From: Laburnicola sp. R22_1
Lineage: Eukaryota > Ascomycota > Dothideomycetes > Pleosporales > Didymosphaeriaceae
Length of the DNA: 64,000 nucleotides
Reading direction: 5' to 3'
Assembly (NCBI GenBank): GCA_014281115.1
Contig: JACONQ010000008.1
Coordinates: 1,984,001-2,048,000, forward strand
The notes under the pieces: model-generated
Told to the model about the DNA's origin: nothing
What the model saw: the letters and a program-made list of their open reading frames with translations, nothing else
Database searches by the model: none
Made by a program: the position numbers and the translations under genes
In this document: positions 35,450 to 48,035 of the stretch, piece after piece
Layout: each line of letters begins with the position of its first letter
Position numbering within the stretch: position 1 is the stretch's first letter

Positions 35450-38400
35450 CTTTTAGAAAACACTCTAAATGTTTTATAGTGCCTTCTGCTAGAAAGCAAA
35501 GGTTAGGCCCGCCTCTAATAGTAAGCTTCGCTAATTACCTAGCTTTATGTAACCTTAAATAATAGCCCATAAACGCCTACCTATTTTTATTACTAACCTG
35601 TCTATTTTATTTACTCTCTACACTCTTATAATTTTTCTATAGTTTAGCTTCTTATCCTCCTTAACTCTAAACTATTCTTAAGTCTTTACTTAGCCTGCCT
35701 TATTATGCCTCCCTGTCTTTAGATTGACTATGCCCTAGACGCCTACGCATTTGGCCGCCTTAGTTCTAGTAGTAGTAGTGGCGGCGGCAAGCCTTCTTAT
35801 TAAGGCGACAATAGTGTAGGCTTTAGTAGTTTTAATCTTTCCCTAGTATCTAAAAAGCTCTTTATTAGTATATTTATTACTTTCTTATCTCTACGTAAGT
35901 CCCTTACACTCTAATAGTCTCTTAGGATAACTCCTAGGAAGTGATTCCTTTCTTAGACGCACGCATTAGCTTTAACGTTATGGCCTAAGTTTTTATAGCC
36001 CTTAGGCAGAGCGTTAGCAATAATAATAACCTGCCTTGCGGTTTGCAACCCTAGATAAATAGTTAAGATAATTTTATACTTTAGTTAGACTATAACTCTA
36101 ATAAACTTATAATTAACGCCTTGCTCTTCTATTTTCTCTACTATAGTTAGGAAGCGCGATAATGCAATACTAAGAATAATCGAGTTATATTCCACTAGGC
36201 CTAATAGTCTAAATTATTAAATAACAAAGGCTCTTATCCTATATATCTACTAAGCCTGTTTGTCGCTACTACCTAAGGACGTATTAACTTTACCTATTTT
36301 CCTATTATAGATAATAACACTCTATCCTATAATAGGTACCTACTAGCGCAGCGTTAGTATTTTTAGTTTGCTAATAATAATATAGAACTACTATTTAGTA
36401 GCGTATATATAGCCTGCTATATTTGTAATAAAAGCGCCCTATACTCTTTTATTCTAGGTATACCACGCTATTTCTCTCTTTATAGGCGTATACCTTAAAT
36501 GCCTCTTAAGTTAATTATTAAATAGGCCTTTATCCTTTACCTCCTAATTTTTCTTCTATACGTTAAGCACGCGTTATAAACCTTAATACTTAGACCTAAG
36601 TAACACTTAGCTCCCTAGCAGCGACGTCTATATTTAACGGCCTTATAATTAGCAATAACCTTAAATTCCTACCTTAGTTAACCCCCAACTCTCTAATCCT
36701 ATATTCTTTAGCTTTGTCCTTAGACACTATTTGTTCAGCTTCTTCCTAGTTGTCTTTTTGCGCAAGCTTTACTACTACGCGTACCTATACTTCTAATTAG
36801 TCTAGAGTACCTACTTACTAGGCTACTCTAGAAATAGGCCTATTAGCTTCTTAGATAGTTCTAGCACTGCTTTTAACTCTTGTCTGTTATACAATTGTAA
36901 TTTATATATTCTAAGGAAGAGAAAGAGCTCTAAGAAGATATTAGGCACACTTTAACTATTAGCGTAATAGTCCTTCTTCTCTCTATAATACTAATACAGA
37001 GAATAAAGTCTAGATTTAAGTTTCCTAGAAGTTGCAGCGCTCCCTAGAGTGGGACTTCTTTTAGAGGCTATTATAGAATTCCTAAGTTTAGGCTAGAGTT
37101 GCTTAGGCTTATAGGTTTTATAATAAGTGTAAGGAGAAAAAAGAGTAGAAAAAGAGTAGTAGTTTTGGCCTATAGCTTACTAATAACAGCTGTAAAAGTT
37201 TCTTCTTACTTAAGGGCTACTTAGGCTTTAGATAGCTTATTAGTACTTAAATGCATCTTTTATCTCTACTATGCTTTACTTCTTTTCTTATAATGCTATA
37301 TCTTTTTATTTGCGCCTATAAGCTATTTGCTTTTTAATTACTATCTATAAGTGTCTAATCCGCTCTTAGAGTTTCTTGCTAGTAGTAACATAGTTACACT
37401 TTTCTTAAAGGGTACTACTATCTAGTACTAGTCTAGAAGTAGTGTTTGCGTATACGCCTTACCTACTATAACCTAATAGAGCCTTATAGCCGCTTAGAGT
37501 ATATAACCTGCCCTTTGTATTCTTCTACTTTCCTTTTTATTCTGCTGTTCTAATTCTCCTGCCTAATAGTCTTAACTTTCTCCTTAACTATAGCTGCTGT
37601 TAACTTCTTCTTTAGTAGCCACGCCTCTAGTGCTAGTAATAACAATAATAGTAATAGTAAGAAAAGTGGCTAAGGCTTATAATAGCCCTTACTACTGCCT
37701 ATTAATAACGTCCTATAACTACTCCTGTTTTATTGTGCGTATGCCTACCCTAATTATCTCTTAGCTTACTAACTTATGCCCTAGTTATTACTCTCTTAAA
37801 TTAGTTATGCAACTTTAGTACTATCTATAAGAATATAAGACTCTTATATAATATTTATACTAAGTATTTATTTTTAGGCTACCTTATATAGTTTGCTTAA
37901 GGTATAGGCAGCTTTAAGATTAACTCTAATTCTACTAATAATACTCCTATTGCCTACACTATTCTGTTCTATTAGCCATACTAAGCTACTCTTATAAAAG
38001 ATATAAGCACTAATAAATAGAGGCGTAATTACTTTAAATAGCGCTTAGTGTCTAGTTATACTTTTTATATATCTTATCTTTTTATCCTTTTTTTTACTAT
38101 AGGCTAAGGCTATATTAACTATAATTCTAGTGTAACTAAGAGTAATTATAATTAAGCCTATAAGGCTTATGTCTAGAGTTATTATCTCTACTTTTAGTAT
38201 ATTAATAGTAGTTAGCGCCTTCTTTTTAAGGGCTGCTGCGTTTTATACTAGATAACTTCCTAATATTAGTAGTGCTTCTTTAACTGCTATAGTAAGTCCG
38301 ATTCGCTCTTAACTAGTTTCCTATTACTAATTTGCCTGCCTAGCTTTATTCTCTCTAGTATCTGCTATAAACACTTAAGCTAATTCTTTCTAGTAGAGTT

Positions 38401-39100
38401 GTTAGTAAGTGTGTAAGCTATAAATAGAGCGACTAGAAGTAAACACTTATATCTATAACAGAATTAGTAAGCTGCTTAGTTCTAGCGACACTGCCATAAT
38501 GCTTCCTACTAGGCGCCCTAGTAGGCCTTATCTAATTGTTAAGAGTTCCTTAGAGGCGCCTAATTCTCTATTAGGCACTAATTTTAACATTGCTAAGCCT
38601 TCCCTATACATACCCATTTTTAGGTGTTATTACGCCTGGTCTATTATTCTTTCTAGCAGCGATAGTGGTAGTTCTTCCTTATTCTAAGATTCTCCCTATA
38701 TACTACTCTTTTCCTATTCTTCTTAATCTATTGTCTTCTCTAGTAGCGACAGCGGTAGCCCTTCCCTGTCTTAGGGCCAAACTACTCCCACTTCTAGTTA
38801 TCTACTCTCTAGTCCCTATTCCTTTTTAGGTTAGGTCTTACTTAATGCGGTGCTGCAGATTAGCCCTTTGTCTTCTAACTTATCCCCCTTTTAGACTACT
38901 AACAATTTTTTTAAAGTTTTATTCTACTTGCCTTCCCCTATATATCTAGCTTTCTAATAGTCTATTAATTTCGCCTACACTCTCTTGTCCCTACTTGGCT
39001 ATAGCGGCATAATTTCCTCTTCTTCTTCTTTAGGTCTATCCTTTATTCTTTCTAACCTCTCTGCCTAAGCTATACGCCTAGGTTTCGGCCCTAGCAAAAC
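35450..39100 (-). other. extra coding-like region downstream of integrase in gypsy element 2
   Basis: On the minus strand several long stretches read as protein when TAA/TAG are taken as Gln, in changing frames: a basic region near 38500-38830 (GRATAVATRED), a region near 37880-38250, and a stretch near 35900-36480 with ATKQQFYIIISKLK and KANAC. I recognise no family. It may be a C-terminal extension of pol, a third ORF, or captured sequence. Confidence 0.4.
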
Positions 39101-39299
39101 TTAAGCTATAGAGCAAGGTAGCCCTATGCCTTGCTTCTATTAGAGTCGCAATCTAAACCCTAATTATTGCTTAGGCTGTAGCAGTTATAGGGGTTTAGAT
39201 TCTTATAGAGGTTAGTATAGTAATTCTTAGCTTTTAATTTTCTAGCTATCTAATTGTTAGTTAGGCTTTATTATTAGGGTCTATAGCTTATAATTCTAT

Positions 39300-42200
39300 T
39301 CTAGAAATTATATATATATATATATTAGACTTTAATTTAACTTAGTACTAATATTATTATTCTATCTTTTCTCTAACTTTTCTTCTTTAACTACTTTCTC
39401 CCCCCTCTTAAGAAATAAGCTTTCCCTTAGCTTATAATGCGCTAATGTTCTGGCTAGCTTACTTCTTCTAATAGGCAAAGTCTAAGAGATTAAAGTTTAC
39501 TAGTGGCAGTAAAATCTCTACTTGCTTTATTCTTATAGAGACGTTCTATATATATCTTACTAGCCTCTATAATCTATATACAAATATAGGATGTTTAGAC
39601 TTAGGCCTCTGCATAACTTTATTAAGGTCTATAGGATTAATTTTCCCCAAGGAATTAGTAATTTCTTCTAAGAGATTATTAGTGTCTATAATATTAGGTT
39701 CTAGCATTATGTTAAGGTCTATTATTGTGCGCCAATAGAATTAAATAATGTAATTGCCTAGCGTTTTATTATAAAAGAGTATTTTATTAAGCTTTTTAAG
39801 TATATACTATCCTTTACTATGCGGTAGCATGGCCCTAATTCTAAAGGGGCCTTAGTACTTTCTGGCGAGTTTAACTATACAACTTATATTGCTGGCCTAA
39901 AAAGTATTATATACTAACACTAAATTGCCTTATTATAGTAGCTCTATTCTAAGAGTGCGCTAGTTATTAAACTATTCCTTTTCTTATTTGCGTAGTTAGA
40001 TAGTTTAGTTAATAGCTTCTTAAAGGCAATAATTATGCTTATTAAACTACTCTACTCTAATAGCTAGAAGTTCTTTAGTAGTATAAACCTATTTCTATAG
40101 AAGTGTCTGCTATATTAGGATGTAAAGTTTAATAGGAAGAACATATTCTCTTTTATAGATTAGAAAGTCTAGTGTTTTGCCTATAGATTGCTTTACTATA
40201 ACCTAATTAGCCTATAGAGCTTTAGGTAGGTTCTAGACCTAGTTGCCCTTTATTTTCTGCAGTGCGCTAATAAGCTCTTAGTGGCCTCTTTTTACTAGAC
40301 CTTGCCCTTATAGGTAATAAGCACTAGATACTACTTATTAGATATTAAACTATTTAGCTAAGTCCTCTACTAAGCCTCTGTTCTCTGGTTCTCTGTCCAC
40401 TAATAGGCGAAAAGAGATGCCCTACCTACTAAAGATAGATTCTTCTAAGAACTAGGTAACTGCGACTAAGTTGGCATTAGTAAGTGCTTTTACTTTAGGC
40501 TATCTAGAGGTATAGTCTCTAGTAACAACTATAAATTCCTTTCCTTCTTTACTTTTAGGCATGTACACTATATCTACTATAACCTATTTCTAAATTATGT
40601 CTATTCTCTATGTAGGGTGCAGCTTCTTTACTACTCTTTTAGTAGAATGCGCCTAATATTTAGCGCAAGTCTTAATATGTTCCTTAATACTCTAATATAG
40701 ATTCGGCTAGTAGTAATATGCTGCGATCTTCCTTTAGATGCCTTCTTATTCTTAATAGCCTAATTCCTTATAGAGTTGTTGTAAAATGTCTACCTATTAG
40801 ACTAGGTTGTTTACAACTCTGCGTAGCGGCCTATTTCCTATAGTTTAATACTATAGTATGCCTTTTATAACCTTGTACTTCTAAGCTTATAGCCTAATAT
40901 GCCTTTGATTTTTCTTAGATAGGCCTTTAGGCATAGTTAGGGTTGCAAGCTAGGTTATAATATTGTAAAAGTGTTTAGTGTATAGGTTAGAGGGAATTTT
41001 AGGCAGGTTGTTTATAGTAGGCTCTGCATATTCTATTTCTACTTTAGCCTTCTTACCTATAGTAGAGAATATAATACTAATGTACCCTAAATATTTCTTA
41101 ATAACGTTCTTAATATTTTCTTCTGGCTATTTAGGAGGAACCTAACCCTTTTACTGTTCGTATCTTAAGAGCATATTAGCAACTATATTCTTGCGCCCTA
41201 AGATATAGTAGATGTTAAACTTTTAGAGTGTTAGAAGTGCTAACTAGTAGATTATTAAAGCCCCTAGTAAGTTAGTTGCGCTACGATTTAGCTAGGTAAT
41301 TAAGATATAGGAGTTAGTTTCTCTAATAAAGTGTATTCTGTAGATTTAGAGTTAAAACTTTTTAAGTATAAGAAGAAGGGCTTTGCACTTATACTTCTCT
41401 AAATTCTAGTTATGTTCGCTCTAAGACTAAATATCTAATTTAAACCACACTAGATAAAGAAGACTGTCTAGTCTATATTGCTACATTGCGGCTCCCTATT
41501 TAATTTTACTGCTATCTACTAAGATTACTACTTTTTATAATGGCTCTAAGTAGTTAATAGACACTAATACTAGGGTAGAAGTAATACTTTTTTTAATCGC
41601 TATATTGCTGCATTCTTTATAATTCTCTAGTAAAACTCTACGCCCTTATGTAGTAGTACAAATAGTAGTGCGGCAATCTTTACGAAGTTTTTAATCTAGA
41701 TATAATAGTATATATAAACTCTAAGAAAGATTTAGATATCTTTAGCATAGTTACAAGGCGGCTATTTAATAATCTTAGCTACTTTCTTTTAGAATAAATA
41801 TTAACTATTCTTATTAACTATATAGCTAACTATATCTATGGTGGCGTAGCCCTAGTTAGACTTCTTGCCTAACGCAGTGACGCCCACTAGTTCCATATCT
41901 GCTAGAACCTAATTAAGATTTATAAGGTGTTCCGCAACGTATTTGCGAATTTCTTTCTTAAGTATCTCTCTATTATAGTTAGTCTTTAGGCCCTTTACTG
42001 CGATGTTGTCTATATAAGGCATATAATAAGAGGAAATCTAGTTATAAAAAATCTTTATAATAATCCGCATAAACTTGGCTATAGAATTAGTTGTTCCTAT
42101 AGGCAACGTGCACTACTAGACAAGTCTTAGAGGTGTGTAGAATATAGTTATGGCGTAGAAAAGTTTATAAAGGGTTACTTAGTTATATTTAGAGAAGAAG

Positions 42201-45200
42201 TTAATAAGAGATATTATATAACAACTAGTAAACTCTTCTAAGAACTTATTAGGGTTTGGAAGAAGATTGCTATCTTAGACTATAACACTATTAATATAGT
42301 AGGCGTTGTTAATTAGTTAGTATTCTCTATCCTTCTTTTTAACTAAAAACTATAGATTGTAATATAGACTTCTACTATACTCTAGTACACCCTAATTAAG
42401 TCTCTGCTACACTATGTTAATAACTATATCTCTAAGTTTCTAAGAAACTAGAAAGTGCAATTTCTTCTAAGCAATATAGTTAACTGTATGGATCTTAACT
42501 AGTGGAGCCATATTAGGATGCACTCGCCCCAACTTAGTAAATTCGAAAGATAGGGCTAGTTCTCTTTAATATAGGACTTCTAGCAATATATCTCTTTTCT
42601 GAGGTAAGAGATCTAGGTTAATTTTTATTTTCGCAATCTGTTTTAGTGTTAACTAATTACCTCTTAGAAATTTTGCCCACTAGTTAAGGAGGTATTTATT
42701 AAATGGCTAAGGTCTAGTGTTAGTCCTCTTTTACTTTTTTTATAGCCTCCTGCTTATAATCTAACTAGTTCTTAATATTCTAAGACTTAACTCCTAAGTT
42801 ATGTATAGGGTTAATCTTCTTATTCTTAGTCTTATATATAGTGTTTACTTTAAAAGCCATTTTAGTTCTATTAATTATTTTTATCTATTTTGCCTAGAAC
42901 GCGTTACTCTTAACCCTTATTGCCTTTTTAGACTCTATCTATATAGTTAGAGTCTAGAGGATCTTATTAACTTCTTTGTCACAGTCTAGTGAATTAATAA
43001 CTAGAAGTTCTTAGTTATTTTAAATAATAATGCCACTATCTGTGTGCCTCCTAATTATACCTTAATTAGCGTAGTGAATAAAATTCTTATTTGAATTTAT
43101 TACTAACTAGTCCTTATTAGCGTCCTGTGCAAGCTATTTATTTCTATTCGCGATTTTCTCTTTGCAAGTTAGCACTGCCCAATTTAGTGCCTACTTCTAG
43201 GCCCTTAGCCGTAATTTCTACTTAAGCTTAATGTTAGCCTTACTTATTATTAATATTAACCCATAGCGAAGCTATTGCTTTAAGACTATATTGACGCTAA
43301 GTTCTAGGTATTCTAGGTACTTAGGAATGCTAGCCCTGGCTACCAGGTTTCCTTAAAGTTTTCTATTATCTTAGTAATAATTATGCCTCTTAGATTAAAT
43401 GGGTTAGTGCGAGTGGCTATAAATCGCGTAGAGTGGAGCTTCTTATTGTCCTATAGCTTATAGTAGGTCTTGCTATTATTCTTATAAGAGAATTTCGCCT
43501 TTGCGTCCGCTAAGAACGGGTTTTTTAGAATAATAGCGCTAGATAAGAACCTAATAACAAATAGCGTTATTATAATAATAATCTAGCCCACCCTAATTAG
43601 GACTTAGAATACAATACCTTAGAAATCCTTATAATTACTCTTTGTAGTTATTAGTTTTACGCTTTGTAATTAAGGTGGCATAGATGTAATCTAGAAGCCT
43701 ATAGCTTTAGTAGTGCTAAGGCGAATAGTGTTTAATTCCGCACCTATAATAAGTAAGGCACTTATCTAATACTTATTAATCTAGTATATTACTTAGAGAC
43801 AGTCTCTTTTTATATATTTGACCCCTAATTCTCTCTTAAAATCCTTTTTATTAGTAGTAGTTATAGTTAGTGTTGTTTTACTAAACTATACTTTTGCGAT
43901 TAATACGTCTATACTAGCTGCTTAGTTTATCTATAGTAGTGCTTAAGATAAATTTGGTTTATAAGGTCCGCAGCAAGTAACTACTTTATTCTTAAGCTTA
44001 ACTAATATCTATTTAGAGACTTAAATTCTAGAGATGGGTGCGTAGTTAGTGTGCCTAGCGTCTAAGTCTTTATTAGTTACTTTCTCTATAGTAGCGGCTA
44101 GTGTCCGCAGCTAGTATAGGTCCCCTTTACTAAAAGCGTCCTTAAATATTACCTTTTTAACTCCTAGCATATTGCTAAGTACTTCTTATACTATTAGGCT
44201 AACTCTAGCGTTTATTACTTAGGATAGTATGTCTTTAGAACTGCTTACTAAGATATTAACTAGTTTCGTTTTCTTTTTAGCTGCGGAGATCTTCTTTCTT
44301 AGGGTTAGACCTAAGATGTTATTAGGCCTGCGCATATTTACATCTTCCATGCCTTCTATTAGGAAATCTTATTCTAGAAAAGACACTCGCTTTGTTTTTC
44401 TTCTATTCTTCTTATTATTATCCTTTCTCCTATAAACCGCAGAGATGCCTTATTTAGAAACTTTAATATTCGCAATTATCTCTACCTTTAGCAATTCTCT
44501 AAGACTTAGTTGGGTTGTTAGAGTATTTAAGCTCGCGACTTATAGTTTATATAGTAGATTTAGGAATTAAACTATTACTAGTGTATCTTTGTCTATAATG
44601 GCTTGCTTCCTCTAAGCCGCTTTAAATTCCTCTTTAGAGAGAAGGCTAGATACTATTGTCTTATTAAACGCGAACTGGCTACTATTAGCTTCTATAACTA
44701 ATTCCACCTAGTAAGTTATTGCTATTATTGCGGCTTTCTAACTCTAAGATATTCATAGGGCCTTCTTTATTAATCTGTCCATTTGCCACTTGTTCTGTAC
44801 TAGGCAGATTAGCATTTAGTTCTGCTTGCCCCTAGCGCCAATATATTAGATTTCGCCCTAATTATTATTTAGTTAGCCCTACTAGACACTTCGCGATTCT
44901 GTGTTATAGTACACCTATTGATTATTCTTAAGTAAATTTCTCTTTTATATTTCCTATTTGCGATAATATAGTCCTTTCTATAACTAAAGCATCCTTTAAA
45001 ATAGTTATCTTCTTACTATGTTAGATCTATTACTACTATAGCTATATATATATTAACTTATATTAGCGCTACTGTGTAGGCCTAAGACTAGGTTAGTGCG
45101 TAGTACTAGGGCTGTTGTAGTACTATTTGCTTTAGAGCCTACTCTACCCTTATAGTAATTTTCTAGCAGATAGCTAGGTCTAACAGAATCTCTATCTCTT

Positions 45201-46700
45201 AAGGGTCCTAGTTCTAAACTAGAACATTCTAAAGCCTTATAGCCTTAAGCCTTTTAGTTAGCTCGTCCACTTTGTGTTAAGAGACAGTTAAGCCTAGGAT
45301 TACTTACGCGCCTAAAGCTCCTTATAATCTTACTTATTAGAGATTTAGGTTAAGTCTAGTGGATTAGAAAACACTCTATAGCATTAGTAGTACTTGCATC
45401 TTAATAGTCTAAGATAGTATTAGCGCTTAGATTTAATATATTAGATTTAGCATATATTCTTCTAACTAGATTTAAGTCCTACTTAAAAGCCATCTCTCTA
45501 TTATATTAAAGTTAAGCTCTATAGGTCTCTTTATTAACTAGTTGTTCTTTATTAGGATATTACCCACTAGCTACTTGCTTAGGCCTTAGATAAGGAGTAT
45601 ATTCTTCTAGCTTTCTATAACTATGCCTACCCTTAGGCATTTTCCAAACCTAATTGCGAACTAGTCTAGAAAATTATAGATATTAAGGTTTATTATTACT
45701 TAACACTATGCTAGCCACGCCTTTAATACTTTCTTTATCTTCTTAGTTTAGGCCTAATTCTAACTCCGCTAACGCCTGCGCATAGCCACCTACAGCTTTT
45801 CCCATATCTCTTTTTCTCCTGCCTTAGAGTATTCTGGCATTAGGAAGTTAAGCACATCTTAGATCTCTTAGCTGTAATATTTCTTAACTCTAATAATCTT
45901 GTCTTTTTTAGAGTACTAGTAGTAGTTCGCGTGTTTTTTATAGTCTTAAAGAAACTAAGTTATATTATCTTCTATAAAGTGCAGCTTCTTGCCTAAGAAT
46001 AGGTTAGGTTCTATAATAAGGCTCTGCACTAAGTTCCTCTAGGTGGCTTTATTAGTAAGGGATTGTAGGGCTATTACTATTTGCGCTATAAGGGCATTAG
46101 TGTCTTTGGCTAGCTAAGGTAGCATTAGTACTTTCCCTTTAGATTCTTATAAGGAGCTTTCTATAAGGGGTAGAGACCCTCTAGTAGGTGTATAGATACT
46201 CTTATTAGTTAAGCCTATTGTCTCTGCGAAACTAATAGCCTAAGGGGGGGATTTTAGGCTTAGGTTCTTGCGCTTTCTAAGTGCTAGGACGTTAAGGAAC
46301 TTATGCATCTGGCCGTAATCTAGGCCCTCTAACTAGGATTGCTAATAGTTGTTTAGTCTTCTAGTAGTAGATATTATTATTACTAGTTATCTAATTAGTT
46401 TCTTAGATAGTTAGAGTTAGTGTTTTAGTTCTTCTTCTTTTGCTTCTGTTTCTGCCTTCGCGCACCTATACTTGTTATTATTTCTTAGCTTTCTCTAACT
46501 TTGCCTTAGTTTTAGGTTCTAAGGATAATGCAGTGTCTAGCTTTAGTTCTTTCCTTAGTCTAGGTCTGGGTGCCCTAGTCTATTCTTAGTTCTTATCTAT
46601 TTATAATTACTTAGTTATCTAGTTCTAGTAGGGTAATTTTGGCTCTAAGCGTCTTTTAGCGCCTAGTTCTAACTGCTTTTTAATCTAGGCTTTTGTTTTT
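39300..46700 (-). pseudogene. RIP-degraded gag-pol of gypsy element 2
   Basis: Minus-strand order: a Gag region above about 45 kb, a degenerate zinc-knuckle-like segment near 44970 (GCFSYRKDY), protease, then reverse transcriptase around 41.6-42.7 kb with the active site PYIDNIAVKGP (42005-42016), where YIDD is expected. Integrase lies around 39.5-41 kb, including LVKRGH followed by ELISALQKIKG near 40280, which resembles the GxVERGHxxLxxALxK block of gypsy integrases. Stops and frameshifts are everywhere. The RT class is clear; domain borders are approximate. Confidence 0.75.
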
Positions 46701-46759
46701 GTTCTATTTTTATGTTCCTTATGCCTAGGCCTATACTTTGCACATAATATTATATATAT

Positions 46760-47335
46760 GCTAGGGTTATTATTTATTATTATTTGTTTCTAGAGGCTTA
46801 ATATTCTAACTCTAAGAGTCGCTTAGTGCCTAGTTCTAATAATTTTCTAGTCTGGGTCTTAGTCTAGTCTAGTGCTAGTCTAGTCTAGTGCTAGTCTAGT
46901 CTAGTGCTAGTCTAGTCTAGTGCTAGTCTAGTCTAGTCTAGTTCTAGAGTCTACGCTCTATATATAATTTGTATATATACTAGGGTTATTAGTATTTGTT
47001 ATTTATTTCTAGAGGCTTAATATTCTAACTCTAAGAGTTGTTTAGTGCCTAGTTCTAGTTATTTTCTAGTCTGAGTCTTAGTCTAGTCTAGTACTAGTCT
47101 AGTCTAGTCTAGTCCTAGAGCCCACGCTTTATGCCTAATTTGTGTATATACTAGAGTCATTAGTGTTTATTATTTGTTTCTAGAGACTTAATATTCTAAC
47201 TCTAAGAGTTATTTAGTGGCTAGTTCTAGTTATTTTCTAGTCTAGGTCTTAGTCTAGTCTAGTGCTAGTCTAGTCTAGTCTAGTTCTAGAGCCTACGCTC
47301 TATGCCTAATTTGTGTATATACTAGAATTATTAGT
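46760..47335. repeat. tandem repeat in the leader of gypsy element 2
   Basis: Three units of about 219, 171 and 175 bp, each with TCTAGAGGCTTAATATTCTAAC, a CTAGTCTAGTGCTAGT microsatellite and a CCTACGCTCTAT-like end. Unit 1 is longer because its 16-bp CTAGTCTAGTGCTAGT motif is repeated four times. The position, just inside the 5' LTR, is that of an untranslated leader. Confidence 0.85.
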
Positions 47336-47624
47336 ATTTATTATTTATTATTTATTCTTAGTAGTGCGGTTTAATAAGAACTAGTGTGGTAGCTAATTAA
47401 AGCTTAGGTTATATTTCTGTTTTAAGGTTAGCGCTATGCTTAGTTACGTCTAATTTCGTCCCGAAGTCTCTTTTAGGGTTTCTTTCTATCCCTAGTATGC
47501 GCTGTTCCGCACATCACTGCGCGCCGCTATTATTCTATCTTATTTTTTTCTTAGGCAACACTGCTTGTCTATATTAGAGTACTAATGCGATGGCCTTCCC
47601 AAGATTAAGATTTTGGAGGTTCGA

Positions 47625-47642
47625 GTTGCGGGTTAGTTGCCA
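47625..47642 (-). other. primer-binding site candidate of gypsy element 2
   Basis: The plus strand reads GTTGCGGGTTAGTTGCCA, ending in CCA four bases from the LTR. With the upstream TTCGA it has the exact spacing of a tRNA 3' end (T loop, 5-nt stem, 7-nt acceptor, discriminator, CCA). An 18-nt PBS complementary to a tRNA up to A58 is usual. The tRNA identity was not determined. Confidence 0.6.
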
Positions 47643-47646
47643 ATTT

Positions 47647-47798
47647 TGTGGAAGAACTTAGTCCTAATTAAGACTTAGTAGAAAGATAGATTAAGTTATT
47701 TTTTATATTAGAAGAAAGAAACTGCCTATTAAATTCTTAAGAGCCGATCGGGCACCGACTTATCACGTGACCCGTGTAGTGGAGTTTATTCCACCATA
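47647..47798 (-). repeat. 5' LTR of gypsy element 2
   Basis: 152 bp, less mutated than the 3' copy (retains CGATCGGGCACCGAC and TGGAGTTTATTCCACC). Confidence 0.88.
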
Positions 47799-47889
47799 AT
47801 ATTAGTAAGTATAATATAGTTTTTTAAAAAATAGTTAAAAGTTATATACTAGTATATATTATTAAATTAACTATTTAAAAGTATAATAA

Positions 47890-47947
47890 TAAAAGTAGAG
47901 TTTTTACTTAGTAATTAAAAAGAGTATAAAAAGGTAATTACTTATAC
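47890..47947 (+). repeat. R110 fragment, copy H
   Basis: Right-hand half only (GTAGAGTTTTTACTTAGTAA ... AGAGTATAAAAAGG), strongly mutated. Confidence 0.6.
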
Positions 47948-48035
47948 TAATATAATTATTGTTTAGTAAGCACTTATAATAACACAAATTAGATCGCAGC
48001 CCCTTCTTAGATTTTAGATTCTAATACTAAACTAT

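Larger units (their letters stand above)
35247..47798 (-). mobile_element. Ty3/gypsy element 2, large (12.55 kb), minus strand
   Basis: Two 152-bp direct repeats exactly 12,400 bp apart (35247-35398 and 47647-47798), TGTGG...CCACA type, form the LTRs. The RT, integrase and primer-binding site all read on the minus strand, so the right LTR is the 5' one. TSDs are unclear (AATAT left, ATATT right). It is several kb longer than most fungal gypsy elements, owing to about 4 kb between integrase and the 3' LTR and a repeat-rich leader near the 5' LTR. It is heavily RIP-mutated. Confidence 0.85.

Noticed and set aside
38499..38829. Two overlapping plus-strand hydrophobic open frames
   Set aside because: They lie antisense to the coding-like minus strand of gypsy element 2; RIP creates stops on one strand and leaves such frames open on the other.
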